Positions 23,141-33,696 of a DNA stretch of 64,000 nt are shown here, piece by piece. How positions within the stretch are numbered: the stretch's first letter is position 1; each line of letters opens with the position of its first letter. The position numbers and the translations under genes were made by a program. The stretch is taken from assembly GCA_946965045.2 (NCBI GenBank), contig OX337236.1, positions 1,674,001-1,738,000 of the forward strand, read 5' to 3'. The stretch is from Epithemia pelagica. Lineage: Eukaryota > Bacillariophyta > Bacillariophyceae > Surirellales > Surirellaceae. The notes under the pieces were generated by a model. The model searched no databases, was not told the origin of the DNA, and saw only the letters and a program-made list of their open reading frames with translations.

Positions 23141-24128
23141 GTTCAAATGATAGTTGCGGATGAAGGTCGTTGTTCGACGCAATGACAACTCCTTGGATGG
23201 TTGGTTGCATGGTCAAAGCCATCGATCGTCCAACATACAAGAGTGCATCCTTGGATGCAGGTATTGCCACCACAACGGGGGGACAGACGATAAACTAAAT
23301 TCTTAGTACCGAGGACAAAGTTGGGTGTCCATAGAATGTGTCTTGTTTTTCTACTTAAGAGGAGTCATTCCGGGGGATGACGAATACTTTGGAGCGTCGG
23401 GTGAGCATTCTAGTAGCCGGCATGGAAATTTTGATGAGAGGCACGCGTGGGACGAAAAATTGGTACCGGTAGTGGTCGTATTGTCTTCGGGGGTATATGC
23501 ACAATGCGGTTGGAATTGGGATTGGGGACAGACCATGGACAATGGACATGATACGCACTCTGCCATTTGAGCGAAAGGGACAAACGACAACGACCAACAC
23601 ACCCACCAAAGACATTGAGCTGACGAACATGCACCTGCCGTAGCCCAAAGCAAAGAGCGGGAAAGGACCAAGTCGAACAGTAAACAACAGTAAAAAATTG
23701 GGAACTCCGTCTCTCGTATTGAATGAGCCACAAATGTCAAAATAGCCTGTTCTGTTGTGAAGTCCCTGTTGAGACCGCCCAGGAAAAAGCGCCTTTCATC
23801 AGCTCACAGATCCATCTTTCGCCGTAAACAAGATGGAAGTACCTACGACGTGATAGATTGAAACACCTCAAGCATCTGACATGGAGAACAAGTAGCGATC
23901 AGTCAGACCAGGAGTGGGGATAGCAACTGCATGTTGATGCTGCCGTCCTGGATCTTGGTTCATCTTGTGTTCTGGAAATTGGTCGATGGACCATTATTTT
24001 GTGTGCTGATCTTTCATCTCGGTTTGTCACCTCGCTCTGGAAGCAAAACTGGCCGCCACCAATGTCTATCGTATCTCATTCTATTGTACTCGGCTTATGA
24101 TGCTTAAAATTCATACTTAGTAGCAATA
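23141..24128. other. Gene-poor spacer
   Basis: Nearly 1 kb with no supported gene. It should carry the promoter of the 478-residue ORF and possibly the right end of its element. A short open stretch near 23830-24110 has no recognisable content. Confidence 0.4.
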
Positions 24129-24214
24129 CCCTCGGTATCAGTGTCCACTGCTTAGCTGTTTTTTGTCTGTGCCACCTTCACAGGTTCCCAAGTGGACACA
24201 GACAGTATTTTTCG
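24129..24214 (+). repeat. Left terminal inverted repeat
   Basis: Partner of 25360-25445, with 85 of 86 positions identical. It carries its own internal dyads: GTGTCCACT (24141-24149) with AGTGGACAC (24191-24199), and TGTCTGTG (24164-24171) with CACAGACA (24197-24204). Nested dyads of this kind are common in transposase-binding ends. Confidence 0.9.
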
Positions 24215-25359
24215 TTTTTCGTCTGTCTGTCTAACCATTAAAATTCCTCAGGGTTGAAGCAAGGCCAGCGTGCAAGTGACAGTTGACGGTTGGTGGTTGT
24301 CCTCGCCGGGTCACCACGATTCAAATTTGGGCATCCATCATCATCTCGACACCTGTCACAAAAACCCAAAACCGAGCCAAATGCTTGACCATGACGTGGG
24401 TGAGTACTTATCTTGTTGTCTCTTTTCCCTTTTTCTCACGCATCACTGCTGCAGCTGTCTTTCCTATTGTTCTTGCATGATCCTTTACTTTTGTCTCATT
24501 TTGTACGAGTAGATGACAAGCCGCCAGATGTCAACTGGAATATCTTTTCCTTGCCGTAATTGTTTGTTGTTTGATTTTTTTTGGCTACTGTCATATGCTC
24601 TATAGGATAGATTATTCTCTCTCGTCTCTCATCATAGCGTCATTCTCAATCATTTCTCAACGATGTTGTTTTTGCATCAAATAGATGGGAAGCCATCTTG
24701 CCATACCCTACTGACCAATTATCATATCCTACCTAGGTAGGTAGTCGACACAGAGTGCTCAAAGTGAGCGGTACAAGCTTGTGAGAGCTGTTCTGTTGTG
24801 TTTTCATAGCGAAACTGAGGGTCATCATCGTGCTCACAACAAAGAACAAAGCTGCAACGAATTCACAAGGCTCAAAAGTCTCATGGATGACAAGCACTGG
24901 CGTTCTACTACTAGTAAATAAACAAAAGAATATCTAGAGTATAGAGTTTTTTTAATGCAATCAAAGTTATGGCGCTCAGCAAAAACCAGTCATTTCTGTT
25001 CGACAAGAATGAACAATGAGAGTAATGAGCTGCCCAGCGACTAAACAGATGAGTAGCGTCTCCCACGAGCAGAGCAAACAAAAGTGGCAATTGGTAGTGA
25101 GCATGAGTGATGTCATTGACAACATGGCAATTGGCAATGGATCAAGCTCACCTGGAAAGCCAGTAACATTCGTAAGCAGTAAGTACGATGTCCTTTGGCA
25201 AAAGAAAAGAGAATTGTGAGCTTGCCCCGAATTATGCAACAACCAACCGTCATCCACGCAGGGGACGCTTGCTGGGCTTGCGTCCGTTTCAAACGTCGAA
25301 AAGTTCAGCTGGGCATGCGTGCTAATTTGCAATTTGATAATTTCTATTTGTATCAAAAG

Positions 25360-25445
25360 CGAAAAATGCTGTCTGTGTCCACTTGGGAACCTGTGAAGGT
25401 GGCACAGACAAAAAACAGCTAAGCAGTGGACACTGATACCGAGGG
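25360..25445 (-). repeat. Right terminal inverted repeat
   Basis: Inverted copy of the left end; the single difference is a T/C in the inner part (left CAGTATTTTT, right complement CAGCATTTTT). It carries the same internal dyads. Confidence 0.9.
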
Positions 25446-26237
25446 ATCTGTTTTGTTTCGCTTAGTCTCTTCTAGTAGAAAGGATCAGCTTTTGTGTGTG
25501 CTCGTTCAAGCTAAATATATATCTTGGATACTTTTTCTTGCGTCTGTCACATCCATACTGTTTGAGATCATAGTGGATGAAAAGTGACCATTTCTTAGCG
25601 GTTATCTTCATTATTTTTGAAAAAAGGATTTAAATAAATACGACTTAAAATTCTAGGTTGTATCTTGACTGGCCGGCTCGCGCAATCCCAACCGAAAACG
25701 GGAAACGGGGGATTGACGATGCTCGCTCGCCCTCCGGGTGCGAAAGTTTGAACGGCACCAAATCCTCTTGCTTGTGTGTCCCGTAACCGGGTCCAGGCAG
25801 CGAGCACCGACCCCATCACACGCGCAGAGCCCGAGAGCAGGAACAAGGCCGCTTGCATTCTTCCTTCTGTTTGCTCTTTTGTCTGTCAAGTAGGGAGCAC
25901 GCCTTTGGTAGATGTGTGTGTAGGGGGTTTTGTTCCATCTCTCTTTTCTGGTAGCTTTTTGTATTCGGATGGTGGACGGTGTCGACAGTGGTAAACGCAA
26001 GGAAACTACAACAACAACAACAATACACAGATCATCATTATCATTGTAAAACTGCTGCAGTGGTGGTGTGGATCGATCCAGGGCAGCAATCTTTGCGACG
26101 GTGGTATTTTTTGTTTGGGGGGCAAGAGGAATCGATTTTCCGGGAAACAGGGCCAACGCAGTATTGAAACAACAACAACTAACTACTACGAAACGAACCA
26201 ACAAGGCTGGCGGCTTGAACATTGAACGAGTGACAGG
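25446..26237. other. Promoter and 5' leader of the TPR gene
   Basis: The last 250 bp are rich in CAA repeats (for example at 26008-26021) and probably are the 5' UTR of the TPR gene. No other gene is supported; the overlapping minus-strand ORF over this region is an antisense shadow extending into the TPR gene. Confidence 0.4.
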
Positions 26238-28238
26238 ATGGCGCGTGGCATGTTTGGACGGTTTCGTGGCAGTCGAAGGAATTCCTTGCCAGTCGAAGCC
26301 GCGACGCAACCAACCAGACCCTCGGGGAAGCGAATGTCGTTGCAGGGTTCGTCGAGAAAGTCCACAACATCCCACGTCCCCCTCGTCAGTCCCACCAAAA
26401 GCGTCGATACGGAAGCCAGTGTCGTGAGTCGCAAAAAGAGCAGCAAAAGCAGCAACAACCATGCCTCCTCCTCCAAGAGAATACTGGGGAATCCAAGTAT
26501 ACGGAAACGACATGCCCGACGAAACTCATTTGGGGATGCGTCGTTGAGTGCTACTGCCAGTGTGTCCGATATCAGCACGGGTGCTCGGCCTCGATCGGGT
26601 CGCTATGGACGAAGTTCCAGACGGAGCAGTCGGAGGTCACCGGAAATACTCGAAGAAGAAAAGAAGGAAATCCCCAGTGAAGGAGAAGAGGAAGGAGAAC
26701 AAGACGATGACTTTTTCCACAGTCCAGAATTTCGTAATCGAGTGGCTCACGAAGCCGCCGATCTCGATAAGGAGGGGAATTCCTTTTTTGAACGTGGGGA
26801 CTATGACCAAGCATTTCTGAGCTATGAAAGAGCGCTGAAACTCAAACGAGCGTCCTTGCAAGTCGATAAAAAGGCTGGGTCGTACGATATGCTGACGGAA
26901 ACCGAATCCCAAAAGGCTAGCATTTTGGCTTCAGTTGCCACCTCCATTAACAACATGACCTATCTGCGGCAGCGAGCGGGGCAAGCAAGTGCCGATGAGA
27001 CCATGGCCGCCTATCTCAAATCCTTGCAAATAAAACGAGAAATTCTGGGGCCCAATCACTTGTCGGTGGGGAAAACGCTGAACAATATTGGTTCCGTGTT
27101 TTACTTGAAAAAGGAATTTGTTCCGGCACTCAAGGCCTATGAAAACGCATACGAGATCATGGCGGAGCAACTGGGGGGAACCCATTTGGACGTGGGTACG
27201 GTGCTTTCCAACATTGGCGATGTGCACACCGCATTGCTGGATAAGAGGAAAGCGCTCGAATACTACAAGAAAGCGCTGGATATTCGATGGGCACAACTGG
27301 GACGTAACGATCCAAAGGTGGTCCGGCTCATGGAACAAACCGCCTCGCTGGAAACGGGGAAACAACCACGCAAAGATGTGGAATCGGACAGCGAAGATGA
27401 AGAGTTTGCCGAACAAGACCGCGAGCGGCAACGGGTCTTTAAAGAAGAGTGTCACGCGTTACAGGAAGAACTGGTGGAAGATATTCGATTCTTTGATTTG
27501 GTGGAACGAACCATGGCCATTGAACTTGTCCAACAAAAAACCAAGTTTATGCGGACGGTACGTTCCATGAAACAGGACGAGGATGATGAAGCCGTCCAGC
27601 ACGACGGTAATGCCAGTGCCGAGTTTGCAGTAGCGGAGGACGCGTCGGACGATGATTCTTCCATTTCTGTCATGTCGGCCCCACCGGATCTGGATGCCAA
27701 ATCCAAAGGGGAGACACCCGAGGTATTGGCCTTTTTGCATGAAATTGGTGCCGATAAGCAAAGTCCCCCGCGACGAACCAAGCCCAAAGTAAAACCGTTG
27801 CAACAGTTACCCGTTTCCCCAATCAACACAAAAACGCCACCAGATCCCATGACACCTCCTGCGTCTTCCTTTGCGACGGTCAGGGATGCGGCAGTTGTTG
27901 CGGCATCGCCACAAGACAGTTCCGTGGCAACTCCTCAAGCGGTTCAAGAAGACGATGAGAGCCTCTCACCTCGGGCAAGACGACGATTATTTCCCGTTCA
28001 CCCTCGTCATCGGTCCAAATCGGCGGCCTGTCTGACACCCGAGGAACGGAGAGTGGCCCTGTTGACCGTGCAAGAGCGTGTCGCTCTTCTCAAGTCGAAA
28101 CGGCAACTGGAAATAGATCAGGACGGTGGTGTGGATCCAAGGGTGGCCAGAAAACAGGATCTGATTCAACAACGACGGAAACTCTACTTGGAGGCCACCA
28201 AAAGCCAACGCATGCCCCACGACGATCCTCCTCATTAA
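26238..28238 (+). CDS. Tetratricopeptide-repeat protein, kinesin-light-chain-like repeats
   Basis: An intronless 666-residue protein. The first 150 residues are Ser/Arg-rich and disordered. Residues about 165-375 contain TPR helices: GNSFFERGDYDQAFLSYERAL, then three longer 42-residue-type repeats with SLQIKREILGPNHLSVGKTL, AYEIMAEQLGGTHLDVGTVL and ALDIRWAQLGRNDPKVVRLM. The LGpxHxxVgxtL pattern is that of kinesin-light-chain/TPR_12 repeats. The C-terminal 290 residues are acidic, then Pro/Ser-rich with charged helices (PEERRVALLTVQERVALLKS). A scaffold or adaptor role is likely from the fold, but no partner can be named. The ATG at 26238 follows a CAA-rich leader. Confidence 0.75.
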   Translation: MARGMFGRFRGSRRNSLPVEAATQPTRPSGKRMSLQGSSRKSTTSHVPLVSPTKSVDTEASVVSRKKSSKSSNNHASSSKRILGNPSIRKRHARRNSFGDASLSATASVSDISTGARPRSGRYGRSSRRSSRRSPEILEEEKKEIPSEGEEEGEQDDDFFHSPEFRNRVAHEAADLDKEGNSFFERGDYDQAFLSYERALKLKRASLQVDKKAGSYDMLTETESQKASILASVATSINNMTYLRQRAGQASADETMAAYLKSLQIKREILGPNHLSVGKTLNNIGSVFYLKKEFVPALKAYENAYEIMAEQLGGTHLDVGTVLSNIGDVHTALLDKRKALEYYKKALDIRWAQLGRNDPKVVRLMEQTASLETGKQPRKDVESDSEDEEFAEQDRERQRVFKEECHALQEELVEDIRFFDLVERTMAIELVQQKTKFMRTVRSMKQDEDDEAVQHDGNASAEFAVAEDASDDDSSISVMSAPPDLDAKSKGETPEVLAFLHEIGADKQSPPRRTKPKVKPLQQLPVSPINTKTPPDPMTPPASSFATVRDAAVVAASPQDSSVATPQAVQEDDESLSPRARRRLFPVHPRHRSKSAACLTPEERRVALLTVQERVALLKSKRQLEIDQDGGVDPRVARKQDLIQQRRKLYLEATKSQRMPHDDPPH

Positions 28239-28750
28239 GAATCGGGGTTGTGTTCTGGTGGGGGCTGTGCCGAGCATCCTGGAAACCGACAAGGGGAAAT
28301 TGTCATTTGCAGTTTTGGCTGGGTCATATTTGTGCGACTTTACAATTGCGCGAGGAATACTCCTCCCTGAAAGATGTGCCGCCAATTGACGCGCGAATGC
28401 GACTGACGACCAATACGTTTTCCTGCACATACCGAAATTGTCCGAAAGCCATGGAGTACTCAGATACTACTTGCTCTTAGAACAAGCACAATGGCGGGCT
28501 AGATAATGAGGAATAACATCTAAGAATAGATGGTTTATGTCGTCTATTATTGAAAGCCTTTTCCAAAGTTTTTTTATTGTACTTTGTACAACATGCGAAA
28601 GTGCTGGGAGTTAGAATACAGCACCTCAAAGGCCACGGAAGGAAACAAAATAGGGGATAACAAGACTTGGCGTTTTTATACCTATCCCTTGTTCAAAAGG
28701 TTCTTACGAAAGGCAGAATAAAATAAAAGACGAATGAGGTGCCACTTTTG
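28239..28750. other. Convergent 3' intergenic region
   Basis: The region between the stop codons of the TPR gene (plus) and PARN (minus). It should hold both 3' UTRs. Nothing else is seen. Confidence 0.4.
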
Positions 28751-30977
28751 CTAAGCAATTCTTCGTCTCTTGTTTGACGGTCCCTCTTGGTCCTTGTTTG
28801 ATTGAATGCCGATCCAACCGAGTAAGAACTTTGAGGCCTTGGATGCCAAGGTTTCTTTTTGGGCATTGGGCGAGAGTCCAAGCTCAACATTGCGCAAGTG
28901 TTCTTCAAAGGTAATGACAATGGCATCGGCAAACCGTCGCTTCAAGGCATCCTCGACCAGTTGTCCATTCTCTGCAATAATGGCTTCCTCATTGGTTCCA
29001 CCATTGTTTGGTCGACACACGGCCACCATAAAGGTTGCATCGTCAATCCAAATGATTTCAAAGTTTACTCTCCGCCCCTGTGATTCACAAAAACGAGAAA
29101 CGCCATGAAAAATATCTCGTGTCGTCACACTGGAGTTGATGCCCAGCACCCGATAGATTGAACTGCCCTGGTATCCATACGACAATGGGTCTTTCTCGCC
29201 GTCTTCCAAATCGAGATTGAACATGGACATTTGGTACAACAGGTTCCGTCCAAAAGATTTTCGAATCTGAGGGTCCAATACCGGTGCCAACAGATTCTCG
29301 AGAGGGCCCACTTGAGGTTCCGCAACCACTCCACTGCTGTGGGCGGCCCCGGCGTTACTACTTTGGTCCGTCGTGCGAAGAATGTACTCACAAAGTCCCA
29401 AGAAGCATGTACCTGTCATAAAGGCATCATAGTCCGCAAAGTGTTCCTCCTCGGGGAGGGAGTTGGAAGCCTGTTCTGTCGTTCCTCCTCCATTCTCTGG
29501 CGTCGTTGGCTGAAGCGCCTTTATGGTCCCACCCAGACGGTCTTTGATACGCTGATAGAGGACTCCCAAACGAGTATTTTCACGAAGCATGGTGGGGCCA
29601 TATTCCAGAGCCATAATCTTTGTGTCATAAATGACTGGAAAATACTTTCGAATCAGGTGTTTGCATTCCGTCAAGGTATCTGGTAGCTGAGGACATACAA
29701 AGTGCGAAAGCAAAAAGCACAAGTCCATAAAGCCATTGTGTACAATGATTGGTATTTTCCGTTCCTTCGGTCCTCGATACAAGGAAAGTTCCTTGTCAAA
29801 ATCAATATCGTCGACCGAGGGAGCCAAGAGGGCCGAGTCGCGTTCCAACGAAAAGCCTCGTGCAACTTGGGACAGGGCATGAAAGATGCGATACAATCCA
29901 ACCTGTTCGACAATCAGATTGTTCCAAGCTTCCTTTTGTAATCGCAATTCTCGACGCTCCTTTTCTTCGTCCGACAACCGCAGAACGCGAATGCGATGCG
30001 AGTTGGGTGCCTTTTCGAGAATGAGACTGGGATACTCTTTTTGGATACTTTCGTACAAGGCGCGACGCAAGAACGCATTGCAATCGGGCATTAAGAAGCA
30101 TGTGCCCTCCTCAACCTTTTCTTCCTGTTGATCCTCCGGAGGAACTGGAGAATCGAGCCATCCACGCAAGCCTGCCATGGCTCGACTGAAAAAATCCAAA
30201 TCGTCGGTGCGGGTGAGGCGGACATGACGTCTCGAGACATCTTCCGTGGTGGGTTGTTTCTCGGCATCTCGCTTGGCTGCGACGGCCGCCGAATGCTGTT
30301 TCAAATAATGTTTGAGTGTATCATCGGCTTTTGCATGTGTTTGAAAGGGAATTCCCTCCTTGGTCCATTGGTCAAACGAAATGTTGTGTTGATGTAAAAA
30401 GGCCACAGTCGATGGATTCAAGACGACACTGCGATCCGAGTCCTTGGAAGGAAACGAAAAGAAGTTGTAGCGACGAACCGTCCAATCCGGTGATGCCGCA
30501 GCCTCGTTGGTTGCACCATTCGATTCACTACTGGGACGGGAATTGGTGGTGTCCTCACGAGGGGTAGAGCGACTGCTATTCGTGTCTGTGGATGTCGCAG
30601 CCGCACGTTGTTGTGGCCCAGAGGCGTTGGCCGCAGAGGTTCCTCCGGTGTAATGAAAGAGCGAGATACCAAATTGAATAATGGAGTAGGTTTCCGGAAC
30701 CTTTTTGAGTTCGTCATACTGTTTACTGGGAGGTTCGTCTTTGGGTGCCCGTCGTCCATTGTTGGGCAAAAAGATACCAGTCATTTCCTCATCCACGGCA
30801 ACAAAGGCTGCCGTTGGCAAATGAGCCAGCAAGTCATTGCTTTGCTGCACACACCAAAAAGCAGAGAGGGAGGCAAAGCCAGCCGACCGTGAGGTTCTCG
30901 ACAGCCCGCACTACAGTGCCCATGGATATGGTTCTGGCACGTACCTCAATAAAGTTGCTCTTTGTCACGACCACCAT
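28751..30977 (-). CDS. PARN: PARN-like poly(A)-specific ribonuclease
   Basis: Two exons: a 33-nt first exon (30977-30945) and 30844-28751, joined in phase 0 across a 100-nt intron (GTACGT...TGTGCAG), give 708 residues. The first exon supplies VTKSNFIE, equivalent to the conserved RSNF start of PARN. DEDD-nuclease motifs are present: AFVAVDEEMTGI with D29 and E31 (human PARN has D28 and E30), IIVHNGFMDLCFLLSHF in the middle, and HFADYDAFMTGTCFLG further on. The C-terminus has a basic SNKRRRIA nuclear-localisation-like end. The enzyme removes mRNA and small-RNA poly(A) tails 3' to 5'. A Ser/Thr/Asn-rich insertion follows the first exonuclease motif. Without the first exon the ORF would have to start at GTG, which supports the spliced model. 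It faces a divergent membrane-protein gene. Confidence 0.88.
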
Positions 30978-31585
30978 GTTCAATCCAAGCAACAATCAAT
31001 GTCTCTCAGATTCAAACGACAATCAAACACTAGCATACACGCAAAGAAAATCAGTGCCGAAAGGCCCACACCAATTTCAGTCTTTGACGTGAAGATACAG
31101 GAGGTCGACGGTGATGGACGCTTTGTCGATCTTTCGACAGTTCTCCAAGGAAGATCTTCGCTTCTTGCCGCTTTCCGATGCTGGTGATGCTTGTCAACAA
31201 ACGTTTAGAGGTCGATCTTCCTTTCCATACACACAAAGATACAAAGATGTTGTGTGGATCGCTTCCAACCAACGAACAAAATCTGTTGCAGAAAAAATGT
31301 GACACCGCGAGAAACGCCGGAGGAGGAACTCTCCACGGGATGACCGGCTGGGGATGACCTTATGAAACGCGATCCAAGAGCGACCTAATTTATGCGACCT
31401 CAGCGACACGCGGCGTCATCCGCCAAATCGCCCAGCAGATACATCGTCAATCGTCAATCCATCACAATCACATCTCTCGTCCTCGGGTTTCAAGGGTTGG
31501 GTTTCAAGGGTTGGGTTTCAAGGGTTGGGTTTGCCCAATGGATAAAGACAAGCAACAGAAAAACGAGAAACGATAATAGGGAAAC
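30978..31585. other. Divergent promoter region
   Basis: About 600 bp between the start codons of PARN (minus) and the SAP-like membrane protein (plus). It holds a 14-bp tandem repeat at 31485-31529. No gene is supported. Confidence 0.45.
31485..31529 (+). repeat. Three tandem copies of a 14-bp unit
   Basis: GGGTTTCAAGGGTT is repeated three times without change and is followed by a partial fourth GGGTTT. It ends about 55 bp upstream of the next start codon, so it probably lies in the promoter or 5' UTR. Confidence 0.9.
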
Positions 31586-32815
31586 ATGAATTGGTCAAGG
31601 TACATTGTAATTTTCTGGCTCGTCTCCGTTGCCATTGTTGTACGCGATGGAAGGAATGCACCTCCGTTGATGGGTGTAAAGGCACTGGATTGGTCCGACT
31701 GGGCCACGTCGGTCGTCATGGGTAGTTCCTCTGATGCTTCACCGGGTGGCGTGGCAGAAACCTTGTCCATGGAAGAGATCATGGAGATGCGAGTCCGTGA
31801 TCTGAAACGGAGATTGGCGCGTCAACATGGCTATTCGGCCGAAGAACTGGGACGAATGATTGATAAGAAGGAGTTGATTCAAGCCTTGGCCTTTGAAGAG
31901 GAAAAGGTGCGACTCGAATCCGTCCAGGCATTGCAACGAACCGTCTTGCACCGTGGAATTCTGTGGGCCCTTGTGGCGATTGTAATTACCATCCTTTGGC
32001 CCGTCATTCAACAGGGGAAGGATGTGCTCATGGTCAACGTTGTCGTTTATACCGATCGAAAAACCCATGAAGTCAAACGGTGTTGGGAACTCCATTCTCC
32101 CTTGGCCGCTGTGGGCGTCGCAATCATGCTGGTTTTGGATTTATTGCAAGCATGGTTGTACTTATCGGTGCTACTGTCTTGGTTTATTTCGCGGAATGCC
32201 TACTTTTTCCCCATTCCTAACATTCCCATTCGACCCGCTGATTTTATGGGGGGAGATGCTCGCAAGGCCTTTGGTGGATATGGTATCAACGTTGGATCCA
32301 TGGCTGTCACATGGGGTTTACGGTTTGTACATGGCCGCGTCGAAGGATGGACGGGAAGAGTCATGTTGAAGGCGCAAAAGAAGCTTCGGAAGGAAGAAAA
32401 AAGACAGCAAAAACAACAACAAAAGCAGCAGCAACAACAACAATCAAGAAGTCGAAACATCCCCTCAACGACAGCCAATGCATCTCATCAAGACTCAACA
32501 TTCCAGCCTCAACAAGGAACTTTCCATGACGAATCTGCCACTGCACAAAACAGACCTCCGTCTTCCTTGCCTCCTCAGTGGATGGAACCGATCATTGTAC
32601 AAGAGGAGGAGTTGGTCCCCATTGTGGATGCCGTTACATCCGACACGTTTGCTGCTCAACCACCAACGCGCCCCAATGGACAAGCCAACCCTCCTGTTCC
32701 TGTGAGCGATACACATCGAAACTTTCTGCAAGAGCTGGAAACAAATAACAGCAATACAAGGATGGGCACGGTCGACGAGACGGATTGGGACGATGTCATG
32801 GGTGAACTCGACTGA
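31586..32815 (+). CDS. Membrane protein with SAP-like helix-loop-helix motif
   Basis: A 409-residue intronless protein. The first 20 residues are a signal peptide or anchor. Residues 63-100 (EEIMEMRVRDLKRRLARQHG then a KKELIQAL helix) have the spacing of a SAP-like motif, similar to those in secreted or ER proteins such as MANF as well as in nuclear proteins. A hydrophobic segment follows near 124-142 and a long one near 172-206, so it should sit in an internal membrane, possibly the ER. The C-terminal third is a charged Lys/Gln stretch with a CAA/CAG-encoded poly-Gln run, then a disordered acidic tail ending in DWDDVMGELD. No function is known to me. The start is the first ATG after the tandem repeat. 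Confidence 0.6.
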   Translation: MNWSRYIVIFWLVSVAIVVRDGRNAPPLMGVKALDWSDWATSVVMGSSSDASPGGVAETLSMEEIMEMRVRDLKRRLARQHGYSAEELGRMIDKKELIQALAFEEEKVRLESVQALQRTVLHRGILWALVAIVITILWPVIQQGKDVLMVNVVVYTDRKTHEVKRCWELHSPLAAVGVAIMLVLDLLQAWLYLSVLLSWFISRNAYFFPIPNIPIRPADFMGGDARKAFGGYGINVGSMAVTWGLRFVHGRVEGWTGRVMLKAQKKLRKEEKRQQKQQQKQQQQQQSRSRNIPSTTANASHQDSTFQPQQGTFHDESATAQNRPPSSLPPQWMEPIIVQEEELVPIVDAVTSDTFAAQPPTRPNGQANPPVPVSDTHRNFLQELETNNSNTRMGTVDETDWDDVMGELD

Positions 32816-33696
32816 ACGAATCTTGGGATATGCAAACAAGGTGACAGAAACGCTGCAAGAACCTTCTTTGGTACTGTGTACAGAGCTCTTTTTCGCCTGA
32901 GTTTCGGGTTTGAGATTCTACGGGACCAAAAACCAGACGAGCCGCTACTAATTCATGGCATCCTGAAGGAGGGACTTGGCAATTATCCTTGTTGCAGTTA
33001 CCAATGGATGCCGGGATACCATAGGGATGTCTTGCGGCTGGTAGAGCAATCGCCCGTAAATTGTTACGGGAAGGTATCCTGGAAGGGTTATACCCCTTCT
33101 CAGCATGGACAACCCTAGTTTGCATTAAAGAGAGTTCTAAATGAATGGGAAGTGTTGCATATGACAACGCAATCATAGCTGATCTCAGACACAGGGACAC
33201 AAGACATTACTCTCTTGTGATGTAAGACTCAGCACTCCTCTAATCTCACATCTCAACATAGGCAATCAAGTTGGCTTTTTATGCTTCCTTCAGTACTACG
33301 CGATAGTGTCTCCATTGGCCTGGTCCACCATCAGGTCCAGCGAATTCCTACGTCAAAGTTTACTTGACACTCTTGAAACAACGCAGGATAAGAGGGACGG
33401 ACAAACATTCGATTCGACTGCATGATGGGCGATTCATTGCCATCTGAGCATACCAAACAGTTTCCATCATCATCACTTCTCCAAATGGCCATTGTCGCCG
33501 TCGGAATCATTTTTTGAGCAAACCTAACAAAGGCGGCGGCTAAACTACCCACTCCTCTCCAGAACTACCTCTCTCCAGCACCTAACTACTCCGATAGAGA
33601 GTAAGCTTGAGCTCTAGCTTAGAGAGGATGGGCAGAACGTCTCCTCCTCGGTCGGTCATGTCTTGCCGAAGATGATCGAAATAAAGCAGAGACAAG
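32816..33696. other. Intergenic region upstream of the DEAH helicase
   Basis: About 880 bp with small ORFs on both strands and no recognisable protein. It should contain the 3' UTR of the membrane-protein gene and the helicase promoter. Confidence 0.4.

Larger units (their letters stand above)
24129..25445. mobile_element. 1.3-kb non-autonomous DNA transposon with 86-bp terminal inverted repeats
   Basis: The two ends are inverted copies of each other over 86 bp with one mismatch, starting CCCTCGGTATCAGTGTCC. Such identity suggests recent movement or copying. The 1.1-kb interior has no transposase-like ORF; small ORFs at 24270-24512 and 24976-25356 are unrecognised. A 14-bp palindrome (CCTACCTAGGTAGG) lies at 24728-24741. 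No target-site duplication is obvious: the flanks read AGCAATA on the left and ATCTGTT on the right. The superfamily is therefore unassigned. It may be mobilised in trans by an element elsewhere in the genome. Confidence 0.8.

Noticed and set aside
25653-26578. Minus-strand ORFs of 286 and 130 residues
   Set aside because: They overlap the leader and N-terminal coding part of the TPR gene and lack recognisable domains; they are antisense shadows of Ser/Arg-rich codons.
32400-32445. CAA/CAG repeat as an expanded disease-like tract
   Set aside because: It is a short, interrupted run encoding a Lys/Gln stretch in an ordinary ORF.
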